A DNA stretch of 64,000 nt, from NCBI RefSeq assembly GCF_031755915.1, contig NC_083387.1:5856501-5920500 (forward strand), given 5' to 3'. The stretch is from Ziziphus jujuba. Its lineage: Eukaryota; Streptophyta; Magnoliopsida; Rosales; Rhamnaceae. Of the stretch, positions 14,411 through 26,674 are shown in pieces; positions within the stretch are counted from its first letter, which is position 1; every line of letters starts with the position of its first letter. The notes under the pieces are model-generated. The model was given only the letters and a program-made list of their open reading frames with translations. It ran no database searches and was not told the origin of the DNA. Both the position numbers and the translations under genes were made by a program.

Positions 14411-15809
14411 CCGACTAAAATCCAACAGGGAAATCATAAATATCTTGGTAGCTATCATCTCTACTAAGTTCTAATTCCTCATATCAGAACATATCCAAAC
14501 ATATGCAGAAAAATATTCCTTCTAGAATTTGTATAATTAATTTAGTTTTTATGAATTGTATATTCGTGAGTGATTTAGCATTCCACATGAAAGAAAAACA
14601 TGAACAAGTTCTGAAACGAAGATCTTCTAAATCTTTCTAAGGTTCTTATGTGACTATATATAGATTGATTCAAAGATACTTTCTTTGTTTTTTAGGGTTT
14701 TTCTTTTATTCTTTAAAGGGTTTTTGTGGTGCCATGTGATTCTCTCTCTCCCTTCCATCCCAGCCATCACCAAACCCTTTAAAATTAATTATTGAAACAT
14801 TTTTAGGTGTACATATAAACTCTTTTAGCTAGAGCAGGATTTTGGAACAATTGGAGCCGTGGATTTCTGAGCTGTGGATTTGTGATGCTATTGGCATTCA
14901 TCCATATGTTGTTTTAATGATTGGGTGGCTAGAAAATGAAATTTTTTAAAAGCTAAAACAATTATGAGAATATTAAAATCTTGTAGTTATGGGTGCAATG
15001 AGTATGAATGTATAGTTTATATTTGTATAATATATATAGGGATAGATGAGAATGTCATAACTATATAGAACCTCTTGCAATCTTTTGGGACCCTTTTCTT
15101 AATCATGTATTGAACCTACCCACATTTTTTTTTTATATATATTTTTATATAACTTTATTAAATATGTATATATTCCCTTTCTCTAACTAAAAGAGAAAAA
15201 AAAAAAAAAAGTATATATTCCTACTTCTATACTTTGACCAAGAAAAGAAGTGCGTCTACAGATGCAGACTCCTACCGAACTTTGTAGTTAGTAAATACGG
15301 GTAAAATTAATTATCATGAAAAAAAAAAACATTATCCTTAAAGAACCAAATGTATTGGCATGGCGATTAGCAGGTAAATAGCAAAACTTTACCTGCCTAA
15401 ATTTGCTTGTACTAAAATGTAGCCAAAAATAAAATTTTAATTTTTAGGAAAAGAAAAAACCTAAAACGTAGTGAGATAGTGATTAAATTTAATCAATATA
15501 TAACAAAAAAGTTTACACAATATACATATACATATATATAAAGTGTTTAGCAATAATATTAGGACAAAAATAAAACAATAATAATAAGGCTTATAATATA
15601 ATAATTAAACTATATGTTGTTAATTCTCCAATATTATTAATGCTTCTCTGATTAATTAATTCTCATATATTATTTTTGAGAGTTTTAAGAGTCGATATAA
15701 CCTGAAGTACACATAGTAATTCCCATATAATATCAAAAGTAAATGTTATATTAAAATGAAAAATGCTAGTAAATATATCCTAATTAACCTCTTGGTGTAC
15801 TCTAATTTC

Positions 15810-15843
<34 letters not shown>

Positions 15844-18190
15844 TTCTCTAATTAACCTCTTGGTGCACTTTAATATCCATGCTCTCCAAAAAACTTATAA
15901 TAAATCTCTTTACCCTATGGTCCTCGGGCAACATGCTAAGCACTCAAATCCCTCTTAATGCTCAAAATAGCCAGCGTAACAGGGCAAGAAGGATTAGTGT
16001 TTTAGCAGCCAATTAAGCCTCCTGCAAATATTTATATATATGTAGAGGCACCGCCATTCTCACTTCCCAATACCAATCACTTAAATCTTTCTGCTTGTTA
16101 ACATAGTAGGCGTGAAGTTGGCAACTGAGATTCTAGGAAGTCTACACAAAGCTTAAACTTCTACGAAGCCAGTGATATCTCAACGATTTCGCTTTTTCCT
16201 CCAACTTTTCTTTGCGCGTGACTGAAAAACCCATAATTATACATTTTTTAGCAAAAACTTTTTTGCTTGCATTTATACATAATTTAATTCTACTTAGCCA
16301 TTACCATATATTAATATATCTACTAAAATTATTAAAATAAATGTATATATTTTTGTAAGTTGTAAAACGCGCTTGCTTCGTAGCAAATACCGCCGACCAT
16401 GAAAGCCCTAGGATCTTGCTAAAAAGAAGAGCAATTTTAAAAACTTACAATTATATATATATATATATATTATTATATACTTCTCAATATCCTAAAAGTA
16501 GAAAGTTTACACGGGAGCTCATAAGCTGGCAGTGGAACATTGCAAGGCTGGTTTGAAGCTATGGGGATAACAAAAAACCAAATATCCCTTTCATATCATG
16601 CATGGGGGATTTTCTATCTTTCTCTTTTATATCCATTTTGTTATTGTATGTAGCATTTGGAACTTTGTTTAATTCTTTAAGGAAAATAATAATAATAATA
16701 ATAAAAATTATGGTACTTAAAGTTGGAATGATGATGCTACTCATTTCAAAGCAAAAAATATATATATAAAAACTTTTTTAAAAAAGCAAAAATTTAAACC
16801 TTAGAAATGCGCGCCAAGCTAATAGCTCCCAATCCTTTCATGAAAAGCAGACTTTATCGAATTCAAGGTTTCATTGCACATGCTTCCCTCTCCTACCCAT
16901 GAATTTTTTTTCTCTTTAAACCTTGAGAACTCCAAGTGGGTGTGGGGTACACCAAGATTTTTCTTTTGCAACTGGAAGCTTTTGATGATCATATAGCTTA
17001 TAGCTATTCAGTAAGTGCGTGATCATTGATCACCATCTTTTTGTACTTGCCAGGCCTACATCACACGAGTACTACTACAGAGACCCTTCTTTTGATTACC
17101 TAGAAATTCTAGCGAATTTTAGTGCTTATCATCAAACTTAACAAAAGCTCAAAATCCACATTCCTACATAATATTTAGGACGCGTGTCGAATTGGGGATA
17201 TTTCATACCTAAAGCTGCAACAATTAATATTATTAATTTCTAATCACTTCTAATGAGCTTTCCATGTAATCAATACTGTGAATGAACCTCTAGGGTTTCG
17301 TTGAATATATATATATATATATAAATATATTTATAGATAATAGTACAGAACATTCATGCTCTAAAGCAACATGGTAGGGGTTCATTTTACTTGGCATGCA
17401 TTAGAATTCTCGCAATTGCTTTGTGAAAAGTATTTTTATTTATAAGATACTCAGTCTTTGTTAAATTTATTAATCAATGGGAATGATATACTTTCTGCCC
17501 ATAATCTAGGTATGGGATCCATTTCTAGAAAGTTGATTATACATTTATACATGTATTCTTTGGACGTAGTTATCAAATCCTAAAATCTCAATAATTAAAC
17601 TTGTATTCGCACGCATGCATTTCAACAAATTAAGTTTTTAATTCCTTGTCACCACTAACCAATATCTTTTTATAGGTATAAAATTTGTTCCAAAAGTCCT
17701 TTCTCGCCCTAGCTTTTTACTTTATATTGTCAATTCACATCACATTTATGTACACATATGTTATTTAAAATGTATTTTCATACATGTGAAATTACTTACC
17801 AAAAATAATATATATGTTATTAGGGAAAATAACAAATAACCTTAATTTGCTTAATACCAAAATTTAAATTATAAGTATTTTCATGCATTAATAGCTTAAA
17901 ATTGATTGACATTGACAATAAAAAAAATCTAATTATGAAAAAAAACAAAAATTTAATGAGAAGTGATTTTTGATATGGTTGGATGATATGAAGCGAATAT
18001 CAAAAATAAAAATATAAAAAATTATTTTTAAAAGAACAATACTACAAATATCAAATCTTTTTACTAAAATCTTAATAACAGATTATGTAATAGTTTTTAA
18101 ATAATTATTAAACTGATACTATTCTGTTCTACGTTTATCATAGAAATCACTCAAATGCTACCAAAAGGAATTGGACAAATATGGGACCGA

Positions 18191-18196
18191 CACGTG
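18191..18196. promoter_or_regulatory. G-box CACGTG, distal to YUCCA
   Basis: Perfect palindromic CACGTG within GACACGTGGTG, about 1.55 kb before the YUCCA start codon and inside a locally GC-richer block (18160-18360). G-boxes bind bHLH and bZIP factors, and PIF factors are known to act on YUC8/YUC9-type promoters in Arabidopsis. Function here is an inference from position. Confidence 0.45.
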
Positions 18197-18341
18197 GTGC
18201 TAGCGTGGTATGCTTATATGGTTGGCGGAATGGGCTTTGTGGGCCTAAAACAGCCTTACAAATCGCAATCCCAAGGCTTGGAGGCTTGTGTGGGTCCACG
18301 ATGGTGACGTGTGACCCCTATTGCAACTTGGCTCATTCTCT

Positions 18342-18349
18342 CCACGTGG
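18342..18349. promoter_or_regulatory. Extended G-box CCACGTGG, distal to YUCCA
   Basis: Eight-base perfect palindrome about 1.4 kb upstream of the YUCCA start codon and 150 bases from a second CACGTG. The flanking TCTCC..ACAAC has no further palindrome. It could be a bHLH/bZIP site. Confidence 0.45.
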
Positions 18350-19550
18350 ACAACATTTGCTCTTATATCCATTGTTCTATAAGGCGGAAAAAGAGGATGA
18401 AAATATAAATATTGAATTGAAGTTCGATAAAAAATTAAATAAAAGGTAGATTATAGTAATAATTAAAATATGTATTAAGTTAAGAATTATTAGGTATTTG
18501 TAGGTTTGTAATATATATATTTTAAAATTAATCTGTTGTTAAAAATTTAAAAAATATAAATTTTTATAAATTTATTATGATCAATTATATGCTAATTTAT
18601 ATTTATTGTATATAAAAAATAATATAGACTTATATATAATTTGATATTTAAAATATGAATTATTTTGTTTATTTAATAATATTATAATAATTAAAATAAT
18701 AATATAATTATAAAATATTTTTTCCTGTTTAAGCTTATAAAACTTTAGATTTGACCTTCTCATCTTGCGTTGCCTTATAACGTTTTACGTCTTTTACAGC
18801 ATTATTTATATCCTAGTCAGTAGTCCTTTACATAAAAAATATTTTTTTGAAAAATTTAAACTTAAAAAAAAAAAAAAAAATTCTAAGCGCTCTCAATTTT
18901 TTGCATGGACCCACTAGAATCAGTTGTGGATGACGTGTCACTTCCACTGCTCCCCAGTTCTCCTGCTAAATACCATGTTAAAGTAAAAAAAAAAAAAAAA
19001 AATTTGCTCAAAAAATGCACAATACTTTTTAAAGTCTATCATTAGTTTGTGGAGACGAATTTCTCAAAATCATGAAAAGAAAGAGAATAATACCGCTGTA
19101 TGAAAATTGGATATCGAACAATTTCTTAGATTTCCCATATATTCATACTTGTCGTTTTCATACCATAGAAATTCCATGCCTCCATAGGCAATCCAGGTCC
19201 ATTCTCAAATATTACTCATTTTGTACACAAAAATTCCATGTAACTGTTTTTTGCAATTAAAAAAAAAAAAAAAACTCATTCAATAAAAAGTTCTTCCTAA
19301 GAAAAGAATAAAACCAATTAAATAATCCCTCCAAAATAAAAAAAGAAAAATAAAATGCTAATGCCCCCTAAAACTTATTATTATAATGCGAATAATAGGT
19401 AGTAAGATCTTATAATATAATGTAGCTAAAAATATTTATTTGCATTAAATAAAAAAAATCCAAAGGCTTATTATTTGAGAAATGAGAATGACCCGCCAAA
19501 GGGGCATTAACTCACCACTCTCCATCATGTGCACCTCATGGCCAACACCC

Positions 19551-19559
19551 CTATTTAAG
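19551..19559 (+). promoter_or_regulatory. Probable TATA box of the YUCCA gene
   Basis: CTATTTAAG follows a GC-richer block and precedes a C/T- and A-rich leader typical of a plant 5' UTR. It is 189 bases before the start codon, so transcription would begin near 19580. No other TATA-like element in the last 300 bases is better placed. Confidence 0.55.
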
Positions 19560-19739
19560 CCCCCTTCATCCCCCTTCCTCTCCCTTCAAACCAAACTCAA
19601 CAATCTCAAAAAACCAAAAACCAAAAACCTTCTCAATCTTTACTTATTATCTCTCTGATCTTCTTGAACTACTTGAAAAACTGTTCCTAAATTCTGATAC
19701 CCTTTTGTAAGCTTTTTCAAATACAATCAAAAAAGAAAA

Positions 19740-21220
19740 ATGGAGAGCTTGTTTCGTCGTGCTGATCATGAAGATTTGTTTAGTCGTCGGTGTATCTTGG
19801 TTAACGGTCCGGTCATAGTCGGAGCCGGACCTTCCGGTTTAGCCACCGCGGCTGGTCTTAGGGAACAAGGTGTGCCATTTGTGGTCCTTGAAAGAGCTGA
19901 ATGCATAGCTTCATTGTGGCATAAGCGAACCTATGACAGGCTTAAGCTTCACCTTCCTAAGCAATTCTGTCAGCTCCCTAAGCTTCCTTTCCCGGAAGAT
20001 TTCCCTGAGTACCCGACGAAGAGGCAATTCATAGAATACCTTGAAAACTATGCCAAACACTTTGATATCAACCCCCAGTTCAATGAGTGCGTTCAATCCT
20101 CTAAGTACGATGAAACCAGTGGTTTCTGGCGTGTTAAGACCTTTTCCTCAACTGGGTCTAATCGAACGGAGTTGGAGTACATGTGCCGGTGGCTCATCGT
20201 CGCTACCGGTGAAAATGCCGAGTGTGTTATGCCTGATATTGATGGACTCGGTGAGTTCGGCGGCGATGTTATTCACGCTTGTGAGTACAAGTCCGGTGAG
20301 AAATACAGGGGAAAGAAAGTTCTCGTTGTGGGTTGTGGTAATTCAGGAATGGAAATCTCTCTTGACCTTTGCAACCACAATGCCTCACCATCAATGGTGG
20401 TTAGGAACTCGGTGAGTATTCGATACTAGTAATTTCTCAGGCTTTGTTTCAACGAAATTGTATTTTTCCAAATTTGGTTTCTAATGGGTTTTACTCTGTT
20501 TTTGTGTTCAGGTCCATGTTTTGCCTAGAGAAATTTTCGGAAAATCGACATTCGAGTTGGCCGTTTTGTTGATGAAATGGCTACCCCTCTGGCTGATAGA
20601 CAAACTCCTATTGCTTTCGACATGGTTACTGCTTGGAAACATTGAGAAATTCGGGCTAAAAAGGCCTTCAGTGGGTCCATTGGAGCTCAAGAACTCCACG
20701 GGAAAAACCCCTGTTTTGGATATCGGTGCATTGGAGAGAATTAGATCCGGTGATATTAAAGTAGTTACTGGAATCAAGAAATTCTCTCGCAATCAAGTCG
20801 AGCTCGTTAACGGAGAAAAATTCGATATAGACTCAGTTATTCTCGCTACTGGCTATCGCAGCAATGTCCCTTCTTGGCTTCAGGTGAGAAAATGTTCAAA
20901 AACCCAACTCTGTTTTTGACACTGAAAATAGAAGCCTATTTTTATTGTTCTGTTTAATCGGTAAGCTAATGTTGTTTTGGGTTTGTTATGAACAGGAAGG
21001 TGAATTTTTCTCAAAGAATGGATTTCCAAAAGCACCATTCCCACATGGCTGGAAAGGGAATGCTGGTTTGTATGCAGTTGGGTTTACAAGGAGAGGGCTC
21101 TCTGGTGCATCCTCAGATGCCATGAGAATAGCACAAGATATTGGCAACGTCTGGAAAGAGGAAACCAAGCAGAGAAAAAGAACTATTGCTTGCCATAGAC
21201 GTTGCATTTCTCAGTTCTAA
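19740..21220 (+). CDS. YUC: YUCCA flavin-containing monooxygenase (auxin biosynthesis)
   Basis: Converts indole-3-pyruvate to indole-3-acetic acid using FAD, NADPH and O2, the last step of the main auxin pathway. Exons 19740-20411, 20512-20883 and 20996-21220 join in frame to 422 residues, the usual family length. The FAD-binding GAGPSG is at residues 28-33, the NADPH-binding GCGNSG at 198-203, an FMO-type [12 protein letters not shown] around H179, and [13 protein letters not shown] around A336-Y339. The N-terminus with [14 protein letters not shown] and the C-terminus ending HRRCISQF point to the YUC3/5/7/8/9 clade; the exact orthologue is not resolved. The start is the first ATG after a TATA-led leader. 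There is no signal peptide, so the protein is probably cytosolic or on the ER face. Confidence 0.97.
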
Positions 21221-22690
21221 AAAATATTCCCCCCACCATCCTCCAAAAAAAAGAAAAAAAAAAAGAAAAAAGAAAAAAAAAAACTCTCCTCTTTCATTGG
21301 TGTAAAGCATAATGAAAATACTGTAAATTACACAAAGAAAAAAAGAAAAAGAAAAAAACCGTAGGCACAGAAGTAGAGCCCTCTCCGGTAAAAAGCCCAA
21401 GTTTTGAAATGTTTTTGGGCATTTTGTAAACTCAGGATGATGAGGCTTTTTTTTCTTTCCCTTTTTTACTTTTTGGAGTTTATACAGCACTTTTGTAGTA
21501 CAAATCAGTGATTCAAAAAAAAGAAAAAAAAAAAAGAAAAAAAAAGAAAAATTAAGTTACAGAGTTTACCTTATTTTTTCTCTAGCATTTTCATTCTTGT
21601 GATTATTAGTTAATTTCTTTGTTCCCCACTCAAATTACTCAAGACCTTGACACAAATAATTCTCAGGTACTCAAAGCAAGTTGCTCAAGGTCAAGGCATT
21701 ATATGGTGATCGAAAATACAAGGGGGAAAAAAAGAAAAAGAAAAAAAAGAAGTACGATTATATAAGCTCCTTTCATAGTGCTCTTCTGTTTACTATATTA
21801 TGTTTTAAAAAGCAACATCAAATACTAATATCTAGCTAGCAACCAGCCAAAATTTGTTGTAGCATTATTTCGAAAGTATTAAAGTTTTCCTTTTTCTTTT
21901 TAATCATATAAATGATATAAGTTTTTTAGCCGAAATTTTTTTTCCCTCCCCCCACTCTGTCATATATTAGATACTGGATCTTTCATGTCAAAAGGTTCAT
22001 CATCATGATCCTCAACTGAGAAACAACTTCCAAGTACAAAAACTCAGAAAATGGTGCTTCAGAATCTTTCAGTTTTTTCACATACCCATCAAAAGAAAAG
22101 GTCCACTGGTTCAATGTTTGTAATTGGCCAAGTTGCTCTTAAACATCTGTCATAAGTTGGGTAGGGTCCATATGAGGACAAATGGGACCCAACTCCATCA
22201 CACCAGCCACCTTGTTTTCTCTTATCTCCCTCTTGAGAATTTCACATTCATTATTATTCCACCAGTTCTTTAATGTAGTTATTATCTTGAGGTTGACCAA
22301 CTTAAAAAATAAATAAAACGAAATTTAAATTATATCTGCAAGCTTCTGTTCCTGGCACATGGAGAGAAATAACCATAATATAGTCCTTAGCCCCGCATGA
22401 AAATACAGTTAATTCTTCTCTGTAAAGCATTATTGGAAAAAACTTGGATACAGTTCACGACTTCTACACATGTAAGTGCTTATATTTGGAATATTCCCCC
22501 CAAAAAAATTAAAAAATATATAAAAAAAAATGCTCATATTTGGAATATTGAATTTCTTGCACGCATTCAATTGGGTCAAAAAAAGCTACAACAAAAATCA
22601 TTCAGGTCTTGAAGAACTCCAAAATGTGTTTCCATAAAAATTTTAAAAATAAAAATAAAAAAAATCCCAAATGTGGGACAGAAATACTAA
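21221..22690. other. YUCCA 3' region and AT-rich spacer
   Basis: It holds the YUCCA 3' UTR, which starts with several purine-only tracts of A runs broken by single G (21243-21285, 21518-21555, 21722-21752), then unique AT-rich sequence. No exon chain, tRNA or conserved frame is visible on either strand. Confidence 0.55.
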
Positions 22691-22699
22691 AGAAGATGA

Positions 22700-22812
22700 T
22701 TTATTTATTTATTTATTTATTTTTGGTTGTAATCCTTATTTAAATGGCGTCGATCGGACTCGAACTAGTGACCTTCTTACAATAACCAACTACACCACAA
22801 CACCTACATTGC
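22700..22812 (-). mobile_element. Short tRNA-derived SINE-like element
   Basis: Read on the minus strand, there is a pol III A box TGGTGTAGTTGG (complement of 22786-22797) and, about 32 bases later, a B box AGTTCGAGTCC (complement of 22756-22766). A short body of about 30 bases follows, then a (TAAA)n-type tail (the plus-strand TTTA run at 22701-22724). An A box, a B box and an A-rich simple tail in this order are the hallmarks of a tRNA-headed SINE. The cloverleaf is not intact, so a working tRNA is unlikely. I could not find a clear target-site duplication, so the ends are approximate. Confidence 0.5.
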
Positions 22813-22896
22813 TTCAAGAAAAATTGTATAGACTAGTATCGAATCGACAATGTAATTAAAAATAATAATGATAATAATAAGGAAATTTAATACTTA

Positions 22897-22921
22897 AACA
22901 ATATATATATATATATATATT
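22897..22921. repeat. (AT)n microsatellite
   Basis: Pure AT array between the SINE-like element and the formin remnant. It marks no gene. Confidence 0.85.
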
Positions 22922-23048
22922 TGTTTTCCAGTTTACATCACGAAATTACATTTTGCTTGCTTGCACTTTAGTTGCTCTGTTAAAAAGCTAAACAGAAATT
23001 ATCATGTGCCAATCACGTGAGTCCATACTAGGGGTAACTAACGTGATT

Positions 23049-23757
23049 TCATCCCTCCAATCTCTTGGGCGGGCAACGAATAATAATGGCTCTCCTCCTT
23101 CGTCGATTGTCAGCGACTTCGTTCAGATTGGTGTCAGAAAGACGAGAAGCGTCATTTAACATGATTTCATGTACAACAAAAATGCAAGAGAGTGGGTTTC
23201 CCATCAGTGCCCTTGACTTCAACAAGCTTGAAGGCATGTTCTGAAACTTTCTTTGGATCAAGCACACGATTCTCCAGGTTCAGGGAACGTAGAATCTGCT
23301 TGCAAGCAATTAGCTTTGGGCAGCAAGTTTGAATTATTTACCATAAAAAAGTGTCTCAATCATAAACAACATTCTACTGCCCGAGGAGACATAATGCCAT
23401 AAAGCAAAGCAGAAAGTGACATCTAAATCTGAAACACGAGCAAACGTTAAAACCCACAAAAGCAAGCCCAAATAAATGAATATACAGCCATTATCTTACT
23501 GGAAAGAGCTTGATTTTAGCAGATTGTGATATGAGCTGGCTCTGACTTTCTCCCAATGTTAAGGCTTCAACTTTGGCTCTGGAGTTTCCTCATTTCTAAT
23601 TCCCACCGCTTCATCACTGTTTTGACAATCTTCAGTAGGTGGAGAAGCCGATTCAAAAGCCACTGGTCTTGACGGCGTTACAAGAATTTTCCACCCCGGA
23701 ACTGCCCTTACAGAGGTCGGAGCCAACGTTGGTGGTGTTTCGCAGTCAATCAGTGGT
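23049..23757 (-). pseudogene. Class I formin (FH2) pseudogene fragment
   Basis: On the minus strand, about 23757 down to 23500 reads as the entry into an FH2 domain: KILVTPSRPVAF, then NEETPEPKLKP, a stop codon (TAA, plus-strand 23559-23561) where formins have Leu, then HWEKVRASS and LLKSSSFQ. A possible donor GTAAGA follows (complement of 23494-23499), where I recall an intron in intact plant formins. A second block (about 23325-23070) reads LNLENRVLDPKK, jumps straight to HAFKLVEVKGTDGKPTLLHF, and after one extra T continues in another frame as VVHEIMLNDASRLSDTN. Compared with the family, most of the FH2 core between VLDPKK and AFKL is deleted. Premature stop, frameshift and deletion together make it non-functional. 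Retained exon order suggests a truncated duplicate rather than a processed copy. Confidence 0.85.
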
Positions 23758-25570
23758 CAACGAAGGTAGAGTAAGAGAGTTGCGGGGAAATGACATAGTT
23801 ACCCATGGTCTGGAGACTCACATGGTCAGCGTGTGATGGGTTCTAATTGACTTTTTAACCGAAGGATCAATGGTGCATGCAAAATATAAATTGAAGGTGC
23901 AAATTAGAAAAAAATTATTGAGGGTGAGATGTTTAAGATATTGCCAATTTTCCTAATAACAAAGTAGAATAACTGGGATACATGCCTATGGTGTCAAGTA
24001 TAGAAACCAGGCAGGCTAGGCAGTATTTCAAGCAAAAGTCACTAAACGCCCAATATGCACAAAAGACTGGTAAAAAAGCAAAGGCAAACATTTATGGCTA
24101 TGTAACATAATTATTAACATTCTAAATGCTACATGCTATTTCACAAGAGTTTGCCTTAGAAATATAGCTAGCAAAGAGAAAAATCACCATATTTTGCTGA
24201 ATCAATCATATAATAAGTCAATAAGATTGCTGTATAATGTCAAACTGCTCCGTTCTTTTGTACACTGTAAAAAGACATTCATTACCGATCGAGATTGATA
24301 AAGACATATATACAAGTGCATTATCCGTGTTTCTAATATCAAATAAAAGGTACTGATCAAAGGGTCTAATACATCAAAACATGCTAAAAAAATTTCAAAC
24401 ATTTGATATATACTGTCCAAAAGAACAATGACTATCTTGTTCTAAAACTTCATCTCGAGTTTGATCCAATCAAAAACATGTGTTTTCTTTTTTTCTTCTT
24501 TTTTTTTTTTTTTAGCAATTATATAGTAATATAATGTCTATTCAGTCCACAATATTAGATGTTGAACCAAAGCAGCATCTATGAACTATTGTTCTTGACC
24601 TTCCAACAAAGCCTAGAAAAACATCCCACATGATTCCCCATGCTATTTAGAATAATAAAATTCAAAAATAAACAAAAGTTTCTTAAATCCCATGGCCCAT
24701 CTATGGTCGCTTCAGTACCACAACCTCAGATCAGCAATTAGTTTTTTTTTCTTATTTTTCAAAAAACATTTTCTGAAAACAAGAATACCATTTAACTGCA
24801 AAGTGTTTGTTGTTTTCGGTATCTTTCGTAGAGCTAGAGTTTCCAACTTCTTCTATTTGGAGACATTTCGCTGTTAATAACAGTAAAATAACACATGGGT
24901 TTGTCACCCTACATATATTTCCTTTCCCACAAGCCCATCACAAAAGGACCCCATTTTCTTCTACTCGGAGTAAACCATTACTAGTTTCAATTTCAGAAAC
25001 TGTTTCCTTCTTTCACATGGTTTTGTCGACTAAGAGGACCTTTTAGTTTTGGTGGAGTGGACCTATAGTGTCGTTCTTTACCAAGTACCAAATCTGATAA
25101 CCACTACTATGTTGTGTGTATTCAACACTTTTAATTAATGATGAGCCGAAAATTGATTTCTTAACAAAGTCAGAAATGTAATGCTTGAGAAATTTTGATC
25201 AACGAAGCTGCTCTAGAAACCCGTTTAAATTATATATATATGTAATTGGGTTTTCTTTTCCAGGAAACCGACTTATTATTTTATAAGTTGTTTTGTTTAT
25301 TTGTTATATGTTCTTCATTTACTCTCTATCGAGTACTCTTTTAGTACTTTCTTAGTACGCGTTTTGTATTTGTTTTTTTGCTGAGATTGACAAACCTTTT
25401 TTTTTTTTTTTTTTAATATGCATGCATGCATGCTGGCTTTGGATTATATATATTCCTAGCGCCTCCATAATCTTTTTAATTAATTAAATCTTCTCACGGT
25501 TTCTTTTTCCGAAATAGATGTCATACTACTGAAACTTAATATTTCCATTATAATCGGATATTTAATTATG

Positions 25571-25571
25571 T

Positions 25572-25609
<38 letters not shown>

Positions 25610-25610
25610 T
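25571..25610. repeat. (CA)n(TA)n microsatellite
   Basis: A CA run changes into a TA run, followed by poly-T. Intergenic. Confidence 0.9.
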
Positions 25611-26061
25611 ATTTTTTTTTTTAAATTTTTTTTTGTTTCAATAGTAAACAATCTCGCCATAGAGCTAAAAGCACTTGTGCATATATAGTTAATATATTTA
25701 TACATACAATTTTATTATGATCTATAATGTCACAGCAACTTAATATCTGATTATATATAATTTGTAAACTATATTACAAGAATCACTGTATAATTGAATA
25801 TTAGATATAGTCTGTTATTAAAAAAAATATTTATATATAATTACCTTGATTTTTGTGACTATCTAGCTAGGTCGGATAGTGATATAGTTGAGACGAGTGT
25901 GTAAGAAGAGCGACTTTTCAGTTGATGACAAACATTAATTCAAAGCCCAACATTCAGATGAGAGAAATTCATAGAAATAAATATAATAGACATTGCATTT
26001 AAAGAAAACAACAAAATATGTTTTAATGAAGCATGTTAGATAAAGGTACAAAATTCAAGCC

Positions 26062-26140
26062 TTGAAACCCAGGCTGCAACCTGTAACTTTGGCATGCTTC
26101 GTTGTCAGCCCATTCTCTTCTTCAATCTTTCTCCTCTGCA
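26062..26140 (-). other. Possible orphan last exon (unrecognised)
   Basis: On the minus strand, an acceptor-like CTCCTGCAG is followed by an open stretch reading RRKIEEENGLTTKHAKVTG and CSLGFKA, then a stop. Codon content is more protein-like than the surroundings, but I do not recognise the family and no complete exon chain links to it. It could be a gene remnant, an untranslated exon of a non-coding RNA, or chance. Confidence 0.2.
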
Positions 26141-26279
26141 GGAGACAATGAGACCCTCAAGTTATATTAAAACCACACATCTATCCAAGACTATGAAACA
26201 AGCTATCCACAACCAATTATTTCTTAAATGACGTTTAATATTCACTTGTCGCTTGGAAATAAAATCTACCTAACATATC

Positions 26280-26281
<2 letters not shown>

Positions 26282-26325
<44 letters not shown>
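26282..26325. repeat. (AT)22 microsatellite
   Basis: Uninterrupted AT array of about 44 bases between the two orphan exon-like pieces. Confidence 0.9.
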
Positions 26326-26327
<2 letters not shown>

Positions 26328-26674
26328 GAATACTTTTTACTTTCTAATTGTTTGGATACCAAAAACACTTGAAAGTCATCCTTCTTGTTCATTAATTATA
26401 ATTATTATTTTGGTTAAAAAAAAGAAAAAAAAATGTGGTTGTTTTCTAATCAAATAATGTGTATAGATGCTCTTTTTATTTTTATTTTTTGAATTTTCCG
26501 GCATAAAACAATGTGCAGATGCTGTTTGGTATATTTTTTTTTTTGGCGAGGTGGCAAATGTTCCAAATAAGTGCAATCCAATCATTTCAACACAATGATT
26601 GGTGGTGACAATGAACATGGTACAATTTGCATCTTCAAATTTATTCATACAACTCATGATAAACCTAATTTTTA

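Larger units (their letters stand above)
7348..18160. other. Long gene-poor AT-rich spacer
   Basis: The first few hundred bases are the myosin 3' UTR and terminator region. Beyond that I found no reading frame with family character and no exon chain on either strand. Content is AT-rich unique sequence with many microsatellites and homopolymers: poly-T near 8633-8658, AT runs at 10930-10975, 11555-11584 and 14369-14409, CT near 13100, and poly-A runs near 13270-13310 and 15190. No tRNA-type A/B boxes or known plant microRNA sequence were recognised by eye. The small frames here (about 60-90 codons) are low-complexity or chance. Confidence 0.6.

Noticed and set aside
19911..20792. Antisense and off-frame reading frames inside YUCCA
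   Set aside because: They are shadows of the coding exons; the plus-strand protein explains the sequence fully.
22741..22812. A functional minus-strand tRNA gene
   Set aside because: A and B boxes are present but the acceptor and anticodon stems do not pair and the spacing is short, so a SINE-type remnant fits better.
23639..23836. 65-codon plus-strand frame
   Set aside because: It is the antisense shadow of the formin pseudogene, whose minus-strand translation has clear family motifs.
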